Below are positions 6,409-15,780 of a stretch of 20,595 bases of DNA, in pieces. The position numbers and the translations under genes are program-made. This DNA comes from a virus: positions 1 through 20,595 of IMG/VR virus record IMGVR_UViG_3300030450_001490. One strand, written 5' to 3'. Each line of letters begins with the position of its first letter. The stretch's first letter is position 1. The notes below the pieces were generated by a model. It was not told the DNA's origin, did no database searches, and worked only from the letters and a program-made list of their open reading frames with translations.

Positions 6409-9039
6409 ATGGGAAGAAATAGAAAAACCTCTTTAAGATTCGCTAAGGGCGGTCAATTTAAAAGAGAGGATTTTGGTGATCTTGGCTTAGGAGCCTTCAA
6501 GAATCAACAGAATCAAATTATAGATTCTATTAAATTACAACAGTCTCGCCAAAAAGAATATGACTCTGAGTACGCTCAGGGTCTTGGTAATGTGGCTCGT
6601 AATGAAGTACAGAATCAAGAAACTTTGAATTCTCTTGAGAATAAGATTTACCAAAATAAAAAAGAAGCTATTCAAAATAGAAAAAGAACTGAAGTTCAAA
6701 AACATCAAGATCAAGCAAGGATCTATGAAAAAGAAGCTGCTTATTGGAAAGAATTAACACCTAAAGCTTCTAAGAATTTTGCTGCCTTAGCTAAGGGTTC
6801 TTGGGATTTAGCTGATGATATAATAAGTGATAAAGCTTTAAAAGAATTAGATGAGAATGGTGGATTAGCTAGCCTTATAGCAAATGAAGAAGAGACTGAG
6901 GCTAAGATAACTAATAATATAACTTTAGATACTAAAAAGAATCAAGATAATCCTGAAGTAGCACGTACATTAAGAAAACAAGGATCTTTATTTCATACTA
7001 AATTCTCAAAAGTTGTTTCTAAAAGAATACAAGATAATAAGAAATATATTGAGGGTAAGATAAGAGAACTAAATCCTGACTTAACTCATACAACTGCTCC
7101 AGGTGTATATAAAGATTTTGTCAAAGGTATGCTAACAGAAGCTGGTATTAGTAATAGGACAAAAGGTTATAAGGATGCAATGGATTTAGCAGCTTCTATG
7201 GGGAATGCTAAATCAATAGAAATGAAATTAGATTGGGATGTAATAGAAGATAAAAAAATTGTGACAGGAAAGCTAGAAGAGCATCTGGGAAATATAAATG
7301 GTAATCATTTGTCACGCTCTGCTACTTACAATGCTTTAGTAGAAGCAATTGATGCTCAAACTCGTCCTGGTCAATACGGAGGACTACCACAAAGAATGAA
7401 TGATCGTGGTGGTTCTAATTTATCAGCAGCTTCTGTACTTGCTAATAAGTTAATAGCAGCTCAAGAAGGTATTAATACTAAGAAACTATTTAATAGTATG
7501 ACATATGATCTGGATACATTAAGTGAACCAGGTGCTAAACCTATTACTTGGCAAGACAGGCATGGTATTAATAATGATCCTCTTAATAAAGATATCTGGT
7601 TAAAAAAGGTTGAAAAAATGAAAGCAGCAGCAGCTGAAGTAGTTGAAACTGATCAATTAAAAGTTAATGGAGATATAAGAGCTAGACTAAATTCTGAGAA
7701 TGAAAACTATATTGATATCAAAGATCCTACTGATAATTATGCAGGTAGAAGAGAACTGATACATCTACTACAACAAAATAAAGATAATCTTTACTTAAAA
7801 GATTTATGGAAAGATGTTGTGTATGCTCCTAAGAGTACAGTTCCTTGGGTTACCCAAATGTTCTTACAGCAAGATGCAGAGAAGGGTAATTGGAGATCAT
7901 TTAATTCCCGTTGGTCTAGTTTAAGCCAGGTAGAACAAAATGCTATGGCTGGACTACATGATAAACTTCAAGCAGTTCAACAGATTAAAGGTAAGGGTGA
8001 TGTTACTAAACTTATAACAAAGAAAGCTACAACAAAGATTAATAGCTTTGATAAACTAAAATCTACCAATAGTGCAAGGCATGATTCAAATGCAGATGCT
8101 ATCAAAGCCTATGAAGTTAATGTTTGGAATAACTTTTTCTCTGAAAAATTAACTAAAGAGTTCACTGATGCATCTGAAAGATTAGAGGAAGCTTTTAAAA
8201 TAACTAATCAACTAGTAGATGACGGAGCACAGGGAGTAGGAATCTTTAGAAGAGGAGATCCTGTTGAAGAAGGCGGTGCCATGATATGGTTAAATTGGCA
8301 TGATGAAGATCATGGAAAAGAAGTAGAAATGAGCCTAGACTGGATGCATCAGAGAGCCGTTGAAAATGGACATACTTGGGAAACATTTAAAGAGAACATG
8401 ACAAGATTCATGACTAGTCCTAATTTAAAAGACGGTTCATATGCGGAAATTCAGCATGGTGAGGGTTTCGGTTATATTGTAGAGAATGATGAAATAGATA
8501 TAGCTTATAGATCTTTAGAAAGTGGACGCCCATTACCTGGTAATAAAAATATAACAAGATTATCCCAGCTTTATAATATACCTGAACATCAAGTATGGAA
8601 TGATTTATTTAATTTAGGTACTAAAGGTACAGGTAAAGGAGATTATCAATTTATTGTTAAACCAAATGCTGCAGCAGAAGTAGAAAGAAAAGCTAAAAAT
8701 ATTAAATGGGAACTACCTGGAGAATTTAGTAATGTAGATAAAGTATCAGCTGGTGTTGCATTAGACATATATAATGCTACAGGATCTATTCCTATGAAAC
8801 CATATATAAGAAAATGGTGGGGAGGAAGAGAACCTAATCCAGAATATGAAGCATACTGGAATCCAGATCAATCTATACTGGAAGGTCTTTCAACTGACCA
8901 TGGTTTGACATATGAATTATTAGAAAATAATAATGTTAAATTTGATAATACTATTGAAGCTATTAAAAGATTAGATAAAGAGTTATCTGGTTATTGGTTT
9001 GACTGGAGAACTGGTGAATTTGTACCTTATCCTTCTTAA
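6409..9039 (+). CDS. Internal virion protein (T7 gp15-like)
   Basis: This 876-residue, highly charged and mostly helical protein lies between the gp14-like and gp16-like genes, the place of gp15 (747 residues), which forms the middle ring of the internal core and, after ejection, the periplasmic tunnel. The basic N-terminus (MGRNRKTSLRFAKGGQFKRE) leads into a long Gln/Lys/Glu-rich coiled-coil-like region (residues about 35-120). No signal peptide or membrane span is visible. I see no catalytic motif. The start is two bases after the upstream stop with no Shine-Dalgarno. Codon use is strongly AT-biased. The assignment comes from position, size and composition. Confidence 0.85.
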   Translation: MGRNRKTSLRFAKGGQFKREDFGDLGLGAFKNQQNQIIDSIKLQQSRQKEYDSEYAQGLGNVARNEVQNQETLNSLENKIYQNKKEAIQNRKRTEVQKHQDQARIYEKEAAYWKELTPKASKNFAALAKGSWDLADDIISDKALKELDENGGLASLIANEEETEAKITNNITLDTKKNQDNPEVARTLRKQGSLFHTKFSKVVSKRIQDNKKYIEGKIRELNPDLTHTTAPGVYKDFVKGMLTEAGISNRTKGYKDAMDLAASMGNAKSIEMKLDWDVIEDKKIVTGKLEEHLGNINGNHLSRSATYNALVEAIDAQTRPGQYGGLPQRMNDRGGSNLSAASVLANKLIAAQEGINTKKLFNSMTYDLDTLSEPGAKPITWQDRHGINNDPLNKDIWLKKVEKMKAAAAEVVETDQLKVNGDIRARLNSENENYIDIKDPTDNYAGRRELIHLLQQNKDNLYLKDLWKDVVYAPKSTVPWVTQMFLQQDAEKGNWRSFNSRWSSLSQVEQNAMAGLHDKLQAVQQIKGKGDVTKLITKKATTKINSFDKLKSTNSARHDSNADAIKAYEVNVWNNFFSEKLTKEFTDASERLEEAFKITNQLVDDGAQGVGIFRRGDPVEEGGAMIWLNWHDEDHGKEVEMSLDWMHQRAVENGHTWETFKENMTRFMTSPNLKDGSYAEIQHGEGFGYIVENDEIDIAYRSLESGRPLPGNKNITRLSQLYNIPEHQVWNDLFNLGTKGTGKGDYQFIVKPNAAAEVERKAKNIKWELPGEFSNVDKVSAGVALDIYNATGSIPMKPYIRKWWGGREPNPEYEAYWNPDQSILEGLSTDHGLTYELLENNNVKFDNTIEAIKRLDKELSGYWFDWRTGEFVPYPS

Positions 9040-9044
9040 ATATT

Positions 9045-12000
9045 ATGCCTAGTCATTATGATGATGAGAAGGATCAGCTGCCTTCTATAACACCCCAACA
9101 ACAAGCTGAAACTCAAACAACTGAGTTTACTGAAAACGTACCAGAATCTAAACCAACTCCTGATGTTCAACAACAGATGGATGACCAGTATAATGAATGG
9201 TATAATATGGATCGAAATGATCCTAATAGAATTAAAAAGAAAGAACTCTATTACCTAGAACACTACGGTAAAACCTTAGATGAAATAAAAGAAGATGAAC
9301 GAAATACTGGTGGATTCTATCCTGGAGCTAATAACTTAATTGGGAATCTAAATAACACATTTAGAGGGTTATCAGTGCCTGGTATAGCTATGACTGATTT
9401 CTTTATGGATGCAGTTGGTAATTTACCTGGTGCAGCACCTATAGATAATTGGTATGATAGGAAAACAGAATTTGATGATCCTAAACTTCAAAAGATTAGA
9501 AACGTTCTTTCAGTTGTACTGCCTTCTATATGGGCTGGTGGTGCTGTTACTACTCAGTTAGGTAAATTGGGGCTTGCTAATGCTCCTAGATTAACACAAG
9601 TAGCTACAGCTATTGGTGCATATGGTGTTACAGATGCTGCTATTATAGGTCTTAGTGATGAAGGATATGAAAATACTATCACTCAAGCTATGGCAGAAGG
9701 GTTCCCTGGTGTCTTTGGTCCAAAGGGATGGCTGCCAATACCTGAATGGGCTAGAACTTTAGATGGTGATTCTCCTGAAGTAAGGAAGTATAAAAATATG
9801 CTAGAGAATACTGTTTTCTCTGGAGCTGCTACAATGCTAGGAGCTTGGATTGAAATCAGTAAAGGTGCTAAAGGTTTATCTTGGTTCCAACCATTAGATA
9901 ATACAGCTGCAGCATATAAAACTAGAGAACTATCAAGAGCTTCTGATCCAGATAAACTCATTCGTATTCAAGAAATTAATAATGCTTTAACAACAAAGAA
10001 ATTATCTAGAAAAGTTGAAGCCCAGTTAATAGATGAGTTAGAAACATTAAAAGACTCAATGGGCGGTATAGATAGTTTTGAAGAAGCTTTAAGACAACAA
10101 GAAGTTTCTGCTGCTAGAGAAGTAGATGAAGCTGCTAAAGGTAAAATAGCTAGAGGTGATGTAACTCCAGATAAGTTTGATCCTGATGTAACTCCTATAT
10201 CACAGAATACAAAACCTGATGTACCTCCAGGTAATGTAGCACGTAACCAAGCAGATGTTGCTGCTATTAAAGCTGGACAATCAACTGGTGATCCTGCACC
10301 TGTTATAACAGAATCTATGAGAAATAAGGGTCTAATGGTAGGCTCTACTTCACGTGATGCTGTTATGGGTGTAGCAGAACAAGCAAGAGATTTAGGTAGA
10401 TTTGATGCTTTAGTAAATGGATTCAGATTCACTAAAAAGAGTATGGATGCACTTGCCTTTGATGTCTATACAAGCATCATAGCTGCAGAAAATATGGATG
10501 ACCTAAGAGGTTTGTTCTTAGATTATAAAGATACTAAAACACTTCTTTCTGGTAAATTAAAAGTAGAATATATTACTGAAGAGCAAGCTAGAGGTGCTGC
10601 ATTTGCTATGCGTGATCTAGTTGATAGATTCTTAGGAAGAGATATTGCAATGAATTCTGCTAGGGTAATGGATACCATGGGTAGAGAAGCTGCAACATTA
10701 GCCGAAGCTGTTCAAGATCTAAAACCTTTTATGGATGATCAGAAAGGAATGGATCTTGTTATTGATAAGCTTCAATTCTTAATGGATGAGTATGCTCTTA
10801 ATAAATATATTTCTGGTTGGCAACTTAAAAATAAAGATTGGGCAGATGCTCTCCCTCCTGCAGACTTTGAAAGTACTATTAAAACACTTACTCAGGAATT
10901 CAAGAAAGGAGAGAATAAAATACATCTGGCTAATTTAAAATTAACTAAAGAACTTAAACAATTAGCTAAAACTAATCCATTAGCTATGCGTCCTTTAATG
11001 GATGCCTTTGCTTATACTAAAGGTGATGTAGATAGTTTAGCTAAATTAATGAGATGGGCATCAGATCAGATATCACCAAAAGGAATGATTATAAGTCCTA
11101 ACCCAAGAGAAATGAATCTCTTTGCTAGGAATGCTTTCGGTGTAGTATTTAATAATGTATTATCTGGTTTATCTGCATTTAGGGCAGGATTAGATGTAAC
11201 TGCTAAATTAACTCTGAGACCTATTACTCAAATAATGGGTAGTGCTTTATGGGGTCCATTAGATGGATTCGATTCATTCAGAAGAGCCATGTATTATAAT
11301 GGTGCTATGTTTGAAACTAATAGACGAGCACTTACTGACGCTTGGAGTATGATGAAGAAAGCTCATCAAGATCCAGAACTAATGCTTAAAGCATATAGAA
11401 AAGACTTAGCAATTAAAAAAACAGATACTGCTAAGTGGGATCTAATGGAGCAGATGAGACCTGTTTGGGAAGCAGAAGGTAATAATGGTAAGATAATGTT
11501 ACTTGATTCTGTTATTGGTATGAGGGACTTAGCTAGAGCCCCTTGGATGCGATATGGTATGACTGGTCTTACTGGACCCGATGCTTATGCATGGACTCAT
11601 GTAGCACACCAATTATCTAGAATAAGAGCTTATGATGATGTATTCTCTGAATTTGGTTTTGCTGATTGGAAGAAAATAGCTATAGCTGAAAAGAAACATT
11701 ATAAAAACTTCTTTGATGAAAATGGTTTAATTAAAGATTCAGCATTAAAAGGTATCTCTGGTGAAATAACACTTAACCTAGATGATAGAGTAGCGTCTTG
11801 GCTTAATCAAGCTACTACTGCTGTACCTATATCTAGACATATATTCATGTTCCCTAGAACACAGAGTAATGATCTTAAACATGCTTTGTCTTGGACTCCT
11901 CTTCAAGTTATACCAGGGTTACAAACCAAATATGGTAAAACTATATGGGCTAGAACTGATGATGAAATAGCAGCTGCATTAGCTGAACATGGTGCCAGTA

Positions 12001-13145
12001 TAAATGATGTTGGTGCTAAACATTTATTTGAGAACTTAAGGAATGAATATATAGGTCGTGTAGCCTTTGCTGCTGGTCTATCTAAACTTCTTTGGAACTA
12101 TGCTCTAGATGGTAATATACGTGGTAATGGTCATTATAGTCCAGACCGTAGAAAGAAAGAAAGAGATCAAATGGGTTATATCCCTAAAGAAATAAGAATA
12201 GCTGGTAAATGGGTGCCTTATCAAGGAATACCAGGTGTAGAGCAGGCATTATCTACTATAGGAGATTTAGCATACTACGCTGCCGATATAGAAGAGCCTA
12301 TGTTAGCTAATTGGTTTGATAAATTAACATGGTCTTTAGCTGCTAACTTCTTAAATGAGACTCCTTTACAAAGTATAGAACCATTAATTGCTGCTATAAA
12401 TAATGAGTTAGGACAGTGGAATAGACTTGTAGCTAATACAGCTAGATCTTATATACCAAATAGTAGTGCTTTAGGGGTATTAGCTGATGCAATATCTACA
12501 AGTCAGAAAGATATTCAAGGTGAAATCTGGGAATACATGGCAAATAAGCTTCCTTTCGCTAATATGATGTTAGATGAAAGAATTGATATTTGGACAGGTG
12601 ATCCTATTAATGATATACATGATCCATTTGCTAAAATTATTCACTCTGTTACTAAGGTTAATGTAAATCATACTGAAGAACCTTGGAGAGTATGGTTACG
12701 TAACACAGGATGGAATGGTCTTCATAAGTTAAATAAAGATTCTTCTGGCTCATATGAGTATAGTACTGCTGAACGTAAACTTATACATAAATATATGGGA
12801 GAACAGAACATGTCTAAGAAGATAAAGAAATTGATGAATAATAAAGAATTAAATAAGCAAATGGGTCAATTAAGATTCCATCGTGCTAGTGGATCAGATT
12901 TAGAAAATGACAAAATTAAACTAGATTCTGATGATTTACCAGTTATTAGTGAGATTAATGAGATAGTAAAAGATGCACAATGGATAGCAGAGCAAAGGTT
13001 ACTTAATGATAGACCTGATATTGCTAATATTATTTTACATCAAAGCTTAACTAATGATGCAATGAAACGTGGTGATGTAACTAGAGCTGCGGAATTACAA
13101 AAAAAAGAATTAGAAACTAGACAATTATTACAAATGGCTAAATAA
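9045..13145 (+). CDS. Internal virion protein, ejectosome (T7 gp16-like), no transglycosylase domain seen
   Basis: At 1366 residues this is the largest protein of the window, close to T7 gp16 (1318), the core protein that is ejected into the host envelope and helps pull DNA in. T7 gp16 opens with a lytic transglycosylase domain. Here the N-terminus is an acidic, Gln/Pro-rich, apparently disordered stretch (residues 1-60) with no such motif. Hydrophobic, membrane-active-looking segments follow at about 150-205 (NVLSVVLPSIWAGGAVTTQL; TAIGAYGVTDAAIIGL) and 692-740 (AFGVVFNNVLSGLSAF). The rest is helical, including MRDLARAPWMRYGMTGLTGP, which looks conserved-core-like. It starts five bases after the gp15-like stop, with TAAATATTATG context and no Shine-Dalgarno, and ends in a charged helix. 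Synteny and size make the assignment firm; lack of the enzyme domain is by eye only. Confidence 0.88.
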   Translation: MPSHYDDEKDQLPSITPQQQAETQTTEFTENVPESKPTPDVQQQMDDQYNEWYNMDRNDPNRIKKKELYYLEHYGKTLDEIKEDERNTGGFYPGANNLIGNLNNTFRGLSVPGIAMTDFFMDAVGNLPGAAPIDNWYDRKTEFDDPKLQKIRNVLSVVLPSIWAGGAVTTQLGKLGLANAPRLTQVATAIGAYGVTDAAIIGLSDEGYENTITQAMAEGFPGVFGPKGWLPIPEWARTLDGDSPEVRKYKNMLENTVFSGAATMLGAWIEISKGAKGLSWFQPLDNTAAAYKTRELSRASDPDKLIRIQEINNALTTKKLSRKVEAQLIDELETLKDSMGGIDSFEEALRQQEVSAAREVDEAAKGKIARGDVTPDKFDPDVTPISQNTKPDVPPGNVARNQADVAAIKAGQSTGDPAPVITESMRNKGLMVGSTSRDAVMGVAEQARDLGRFDALVNGFRFTKKSMDALAFDVYTSIIAAENMDDLRGLFLDYKDTKTLLSGKLKVEYITEEQARGAAFAMRDLVDRFLGRDIAMNSARVMDTMGREAATLAEAVQDLKPFMDDQKGMDLVIDKLQFLMDEYALNKYISGWQLKNKDWADALPPADFESTIKTLTQEFKKGENKIHLANLKLTKELKQLAKTNPLAMRPLMDAFAYTKGDVDSLAKLMRWASDQISPKGMIISPNPREMNLFARNAFGVVFNNVLSGLSAFRAGLDVTAKLTLRPITQIMGSALWGPLDGFDSFRRAMYYNGAMFETNRRALTDAWSMMKKAHQDPELMLKAYRKDLAIKKTDTAKWDLMEQMRPVWEAEGNNGKIMLLDSVIGMRDLARAPWMRYGMTGLTGPDAYAWTHVAHQLSRIRAYDDVFSEFGFADWKKIAIAEKKHYKNFFDENGLIKDSALKGISGEITLNLDDRVASWLNQATTAVPISRHIFMFPRTQSNDLKHALSWTPLQVIPGLQTKYGKTIWARTDDEIAAALAEHGASINDVGAKHLFENLRNEYIGRVAFAAGLSKLLWNYALDGNIRGNGHYSPDRRKKERDQMGYIPKEIRIAGKWVPYQGIPGVEQALSTIGDLAYYAADIEEPMLANWFDKLTWSLAANFLNETPLQSIEPLIAAINNELGQWNRLVANTARSYIPNSSALGVLADAISTSQKDIQGEIWEYMANKLPFANMMLDERIDIWTGDPINDIHDPFAKIIHSVTKVNVNHTEEPWRVWLRNTGWNGLHKLNKDSSGSYEYSTAERKLIHKYMGEQNMSKKIKKLMNNKELNKQMGQLRFHRASGSDLENDKIKLDSDDLPVISEINEIVKDAQWIAEQRLLNDRPDIANIILHQSLTNDAMKRGDVTRAAELQKKELETRQLLQMAK

Positions 13146-13151
13146 CATACT

Positions 13152-15779
13152 ATGGCTGTTACACAAAACTCATACGTTGGGAACGGGTCTACCACCACCT
13201 ATTCCTTTACATTTCCATATCTTAAGTCTGCAGATATAAAAGCTCAAATTGATGCCACCGTAACAACAGCTTTCACCCTTCCAACTGCAACGACATTACA
13301 ATTTAATACTGCGCCAGGTAATGGCACCAAAATCAAAATATACCGAGAAACGAGTGACGATGCGCTTACAGCTACATTCTATGCAGGATCAGCTATTAAG
13401 TCGGAAGACCTGAACGATAACTTCACACAGAACTTATATTCGACACAAGAGATTAGTGCTAGATATCTAAGTAACCTTGGTGGTACCATGGTCGGAGATA
13501 TGACTATGGCAGAAGATGTAGATGTTATATTTGAAGGAGCTACAGATGATGCTTATGAAACAAGATTAACAGTAGTTGATCCTACAGCTGATAGAACTAT
13601 AAGCTTACCTAATGAGACAGGTACAGTATTAACGACTGGTAGTACTGGAGCTGTAACCTCATCTATGATAACTGATGGTACAATTGCTACAGCTGATATA
13701 GCTAATGATGCTATAAACGGAACAAAGATAGCAGATGATTCTATTGATTCGGAACACATAGTTGCTGATTCTATAGATGCAGAGCATTATGCAGCTGGGT
13801 CTGTAGATGCTACAGCTTTAGCAAGTAATGCAGTTACTACTGCAAAGATTGCAGCTGATGCTATAGATGGTACTAAGATTGCAGATAATGCTATCAATTC
13901 TGAACATTATACTGATGGTTCAATAGATACTATTCATATTGCTGATGATCAAATAACAGCAGATAAATTAGCTAATACAGCTGTAACTGCTGGATCTTAT
14001 ACTGCTGCTGATATTACTGTTGATGCACAAGGTAGATTAACTGCTGCTGCTAGTGGTACTGTAGGTACTTCTGAGATTGCAGCTGATGCAATTACAAGTG
14101 GATTAATAGCTGATAATGCCGTAGGAACTGAACATATTGCCGATGCTGAACTCACAACGCTTGCTGGTATGCAGTCAGGTACTGCTTCTGTCTTGGCGGG
14201 CGGGACTGCTCTTGCTGCTACTCTTACTGAAATTAATACAGTATGTGACGGTAAAGGCGTTCACACAACTATATCAGACAGTGATGCTCACTACCCAACT
14301 TCAGGAGCTGTTGTTGATTATGTTAGTACTCAGCTTGCTACAGTAGGTGGTTTTGAAACTATCACTACTGATGCTGCATTCCCTAACACACAACCAGCTA
14401 GCGGTATTATAGTTAGTATTGCAGATGCTGGAGGACTTGTTGTAAATGGATCTGGTGTTAGTACTACAGGTAGAACTGTAGGTGGCTCAACTGTAACTAT
14501 TAATGGTATAAATTCTCAATTCTATAGCAAAACTGTTGCAGCTGGTGTTGCTATGATGGTTGAGTCTACTGGTTCAGGTCAGATATATAACTACCATAAA
14601 GCTACACTTAAAGAAGCAGACTTAATCAATTTAAGTACTGATATAGAAGACTTTGGTAATAGATATAGAACAGCTACTAATAGAACATCAGATGGAGACT
14701 CATCTAATGATGATGGAGATTTATTCTATGATCAAACTGCCAATAAAATGTATGTCCATGATGGATCTACATGGGGTGAAGTAGCATCTACAGGTGAGTT
14801 TAAATTACTATTCTTATGTCCTGCAGGTGGTACAGGAGCACCAACTCTTGACGGTAGTATTGCTACATATGACTTAAGAGAAGCTAGTAATTCAGGTGCA
14901 GTTGCTGATGTAAGTGTTGCAGCACAATTACTTGTTAGTATAGATGGTGTTATACAGAAAGCTAATACTGGTACTAGTGCGCCTGCTGAAGGCTTTGCAT
15001 TAGTAGATACGAATACAATTATATTTGGTGCAAACTTAGCTAGTGGTTCTAGTGTATTTATAGTACAGATAGGTTCTTCTGTAACAGTACCTACCCCTGG
15101 AGATAACTCAGTAACTACAGCTAAGATAAATACTGGTGCTGTAACTAATGCTAAGATAGCTGATGATACTATAGATGAAGCTAAATTAGATATACATGCA
15201 GCTCCTACTGGTACTGATAAATTCCTTAAATATACCTCTAATGGTATGGAATGGGTCGTACCTAGTTATACAACTAATACTAATACTCAACTAACAGAAG
15301 AGCAGGTAGAAGATTTTGTAGGAGGTATGGTCACTGGTAATACTGAAACAGGTATTACAGTAACCTATGAAGACGGTGATGGTACATTAGATTTTGTTAC
15401 TGAAGTCACGCTTGCTGGTGCTAATACATTTACTGGTGTTAAAACCTTTAATGCTGCAGCTATTGGTGAAGTAACTACTATTACTTCTTCAAGTAATTCT
15501 ACAGCTTTAGATTTATCTGGAAGTAATAATTTCCAAATAACTTTAGGTGAAAATAGTACTGTTGCTCAACCTACTAACCAAGTAGCTGGTCAATCTGGAT
15601 CTATCTTTGTAACACAAGATGGTACAGGTTCTAGAACTTTAGCATATCATGCTGACTTTAAGTGGGCTGGAGGTACTGCACCAACATTATCAACAGCTGC
15701 TAACTCTGTAGACAGAATAGATTATGTAGTTGCTGCTGCTAATAAGATACATGCAGTAGCTAGTTTAGATGTGAAGTGA
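13152..15779 (+). CDS. 17: Tail fibre protein with T7 gp17-type head domain
   Basis: This 875-residue protein is the primary receptor-binding fibre. Residues 1-105 are the T7 gp17-type head that docks onto the tail: YVGNGSTTTYSFTFPYLKSA, TLQFNTAPGNGTKIKIYRET, then AGSAIKSEDLNDNFTQNLYS, equivalent to the gp17 DGSILRAYDLNVAQIQ segment. Residues 171-280 are degenerate shaft repeats. A GC-richer ELTTLAGMQSGTASVLAGGT module follows near 336, then a domain with DGDLFYDQTANKMYVHDGS (about 520-540), a second short repeat patch (652-685), an FLKYTSNGMEWV linker, and a C-terminal beta domain (about 770-875) with GQSGSIFVTQDGTGSRTLAY. Beyond the head no similarity to T7 is visible, as expected for a modular fibre. 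Codon composition shifts from mixed to strongly AT-rich after about 13500. Confidence 0.9.
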   Translation: MAVTQNSYVGNGSTTTYSFTFPYLKSADIKAQIDATVTTAFTLPTATTLQFNTAPGNGTKIKIYRETSDDALTATFYAGSAIKSEDLNDNFTQNLYSTQEISARYLSNLGGTMVGDMTMAEDVDVIFEGATDDAYETRLTVVDPTADRTISLPNETGTVLTTGSTGAVTSSMITDGTIATADIANDAINGTKIADDSIDSEHIVADSIDAEHYAAGSVDATALASNAVTTAKIAADAIDGTKIADNAINSEHYTDGSIDTIHIADDQITADKLANTAVTAGSYTAADITVDAQGRLTAAASGTVGTSEIAADAITSGLIADNAVGTEHIADAELTTLAGMQSGTASVLAGGTALAATLTEINTVCDGKGVHTTISDSDAHYPTSGAVVDYVSTQLATVGGFETITTDAAFPNTQPASGIIVSIADAGGLVVNGSGVSTTGRTVGGSTVTINGINSQFYSKTVAAGVAMMVESTGSGQIYNYHKATLKEADLINLSTDIEDFGNRYRTATNRTSDGDSSNDDGDLFYDQTANKMYVHDGSTWGEVASTGEFKLLFLCPAGGTGAPTLDGSIATYDLREASNSGAVADVSVAAQLLVSIDGVIQKANTGTSAPAEGFALVDTNTIIFGANLASGSSVFIVQIGSSVTVPTPGDNSVTTAKINTGAVTNAKIADDTIDEAKLDIHAAPTGTDKFLKYTSNGMEWVVPSYTTNTNTQLTEEQVEDFVGGMVTGNTETGITVTYEDGDGTLDFVTEVTLAGANTFTGVKTFNAAAIGEVTTITSSSNSTALDLSGSNNFQITLGENSTVAQPTNQVAGQSGSIFVTQDGTGSRTLAYHADFKWAGGTAPTLSTAANSVDRIDYVVAAANKIHAVASLDVK
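13662..13990 (+). repeat. Degenerate shaft repeats in the tail fibre
   Basis: About 110 residues are built from short repeating units on the pattern D-x-I-D/N-x-x-K/H-I-A-D. Examples are NDAINGTKIADD, DSIDSEHIVAD, DSIDAEHYAAG, DAIDGTKIADN, NAINSEHYTDG and GSIDTIHIADD. Units are 9-12 residues with drifting DNA sequence, so the repeat is clear in protein but weak in DNA. Such repeats usually build trimeric beta-helical shafts; that structure is inferred. The same motif recurs at residues 652-685 of this protein and in the short fibre-like gene at 18699. Confidence 0.8.
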
Positions 15780-15780
15780 T

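Noticed and set aside
9968-10432. 154-codon open frame on the minus strand.
   Set aside because: It lies fully inside the gp16-like gene, has no ribosome site or recognisable product, and mirrors the biased codons of the plus strand.
13662-13990. CRISPR-like or tandem DNA repeat array.
   Set aside because: The repeats are coding, unevenly spaced and diverged in DNA; they are fibre shaft repeats.
14137-14346. 69-codon plus-strand frame inside the fibre gene, leucine-rich.
   Set aside because: It is the +1 shadow of GCT/ACT-rich repeat codons and has no start signal.
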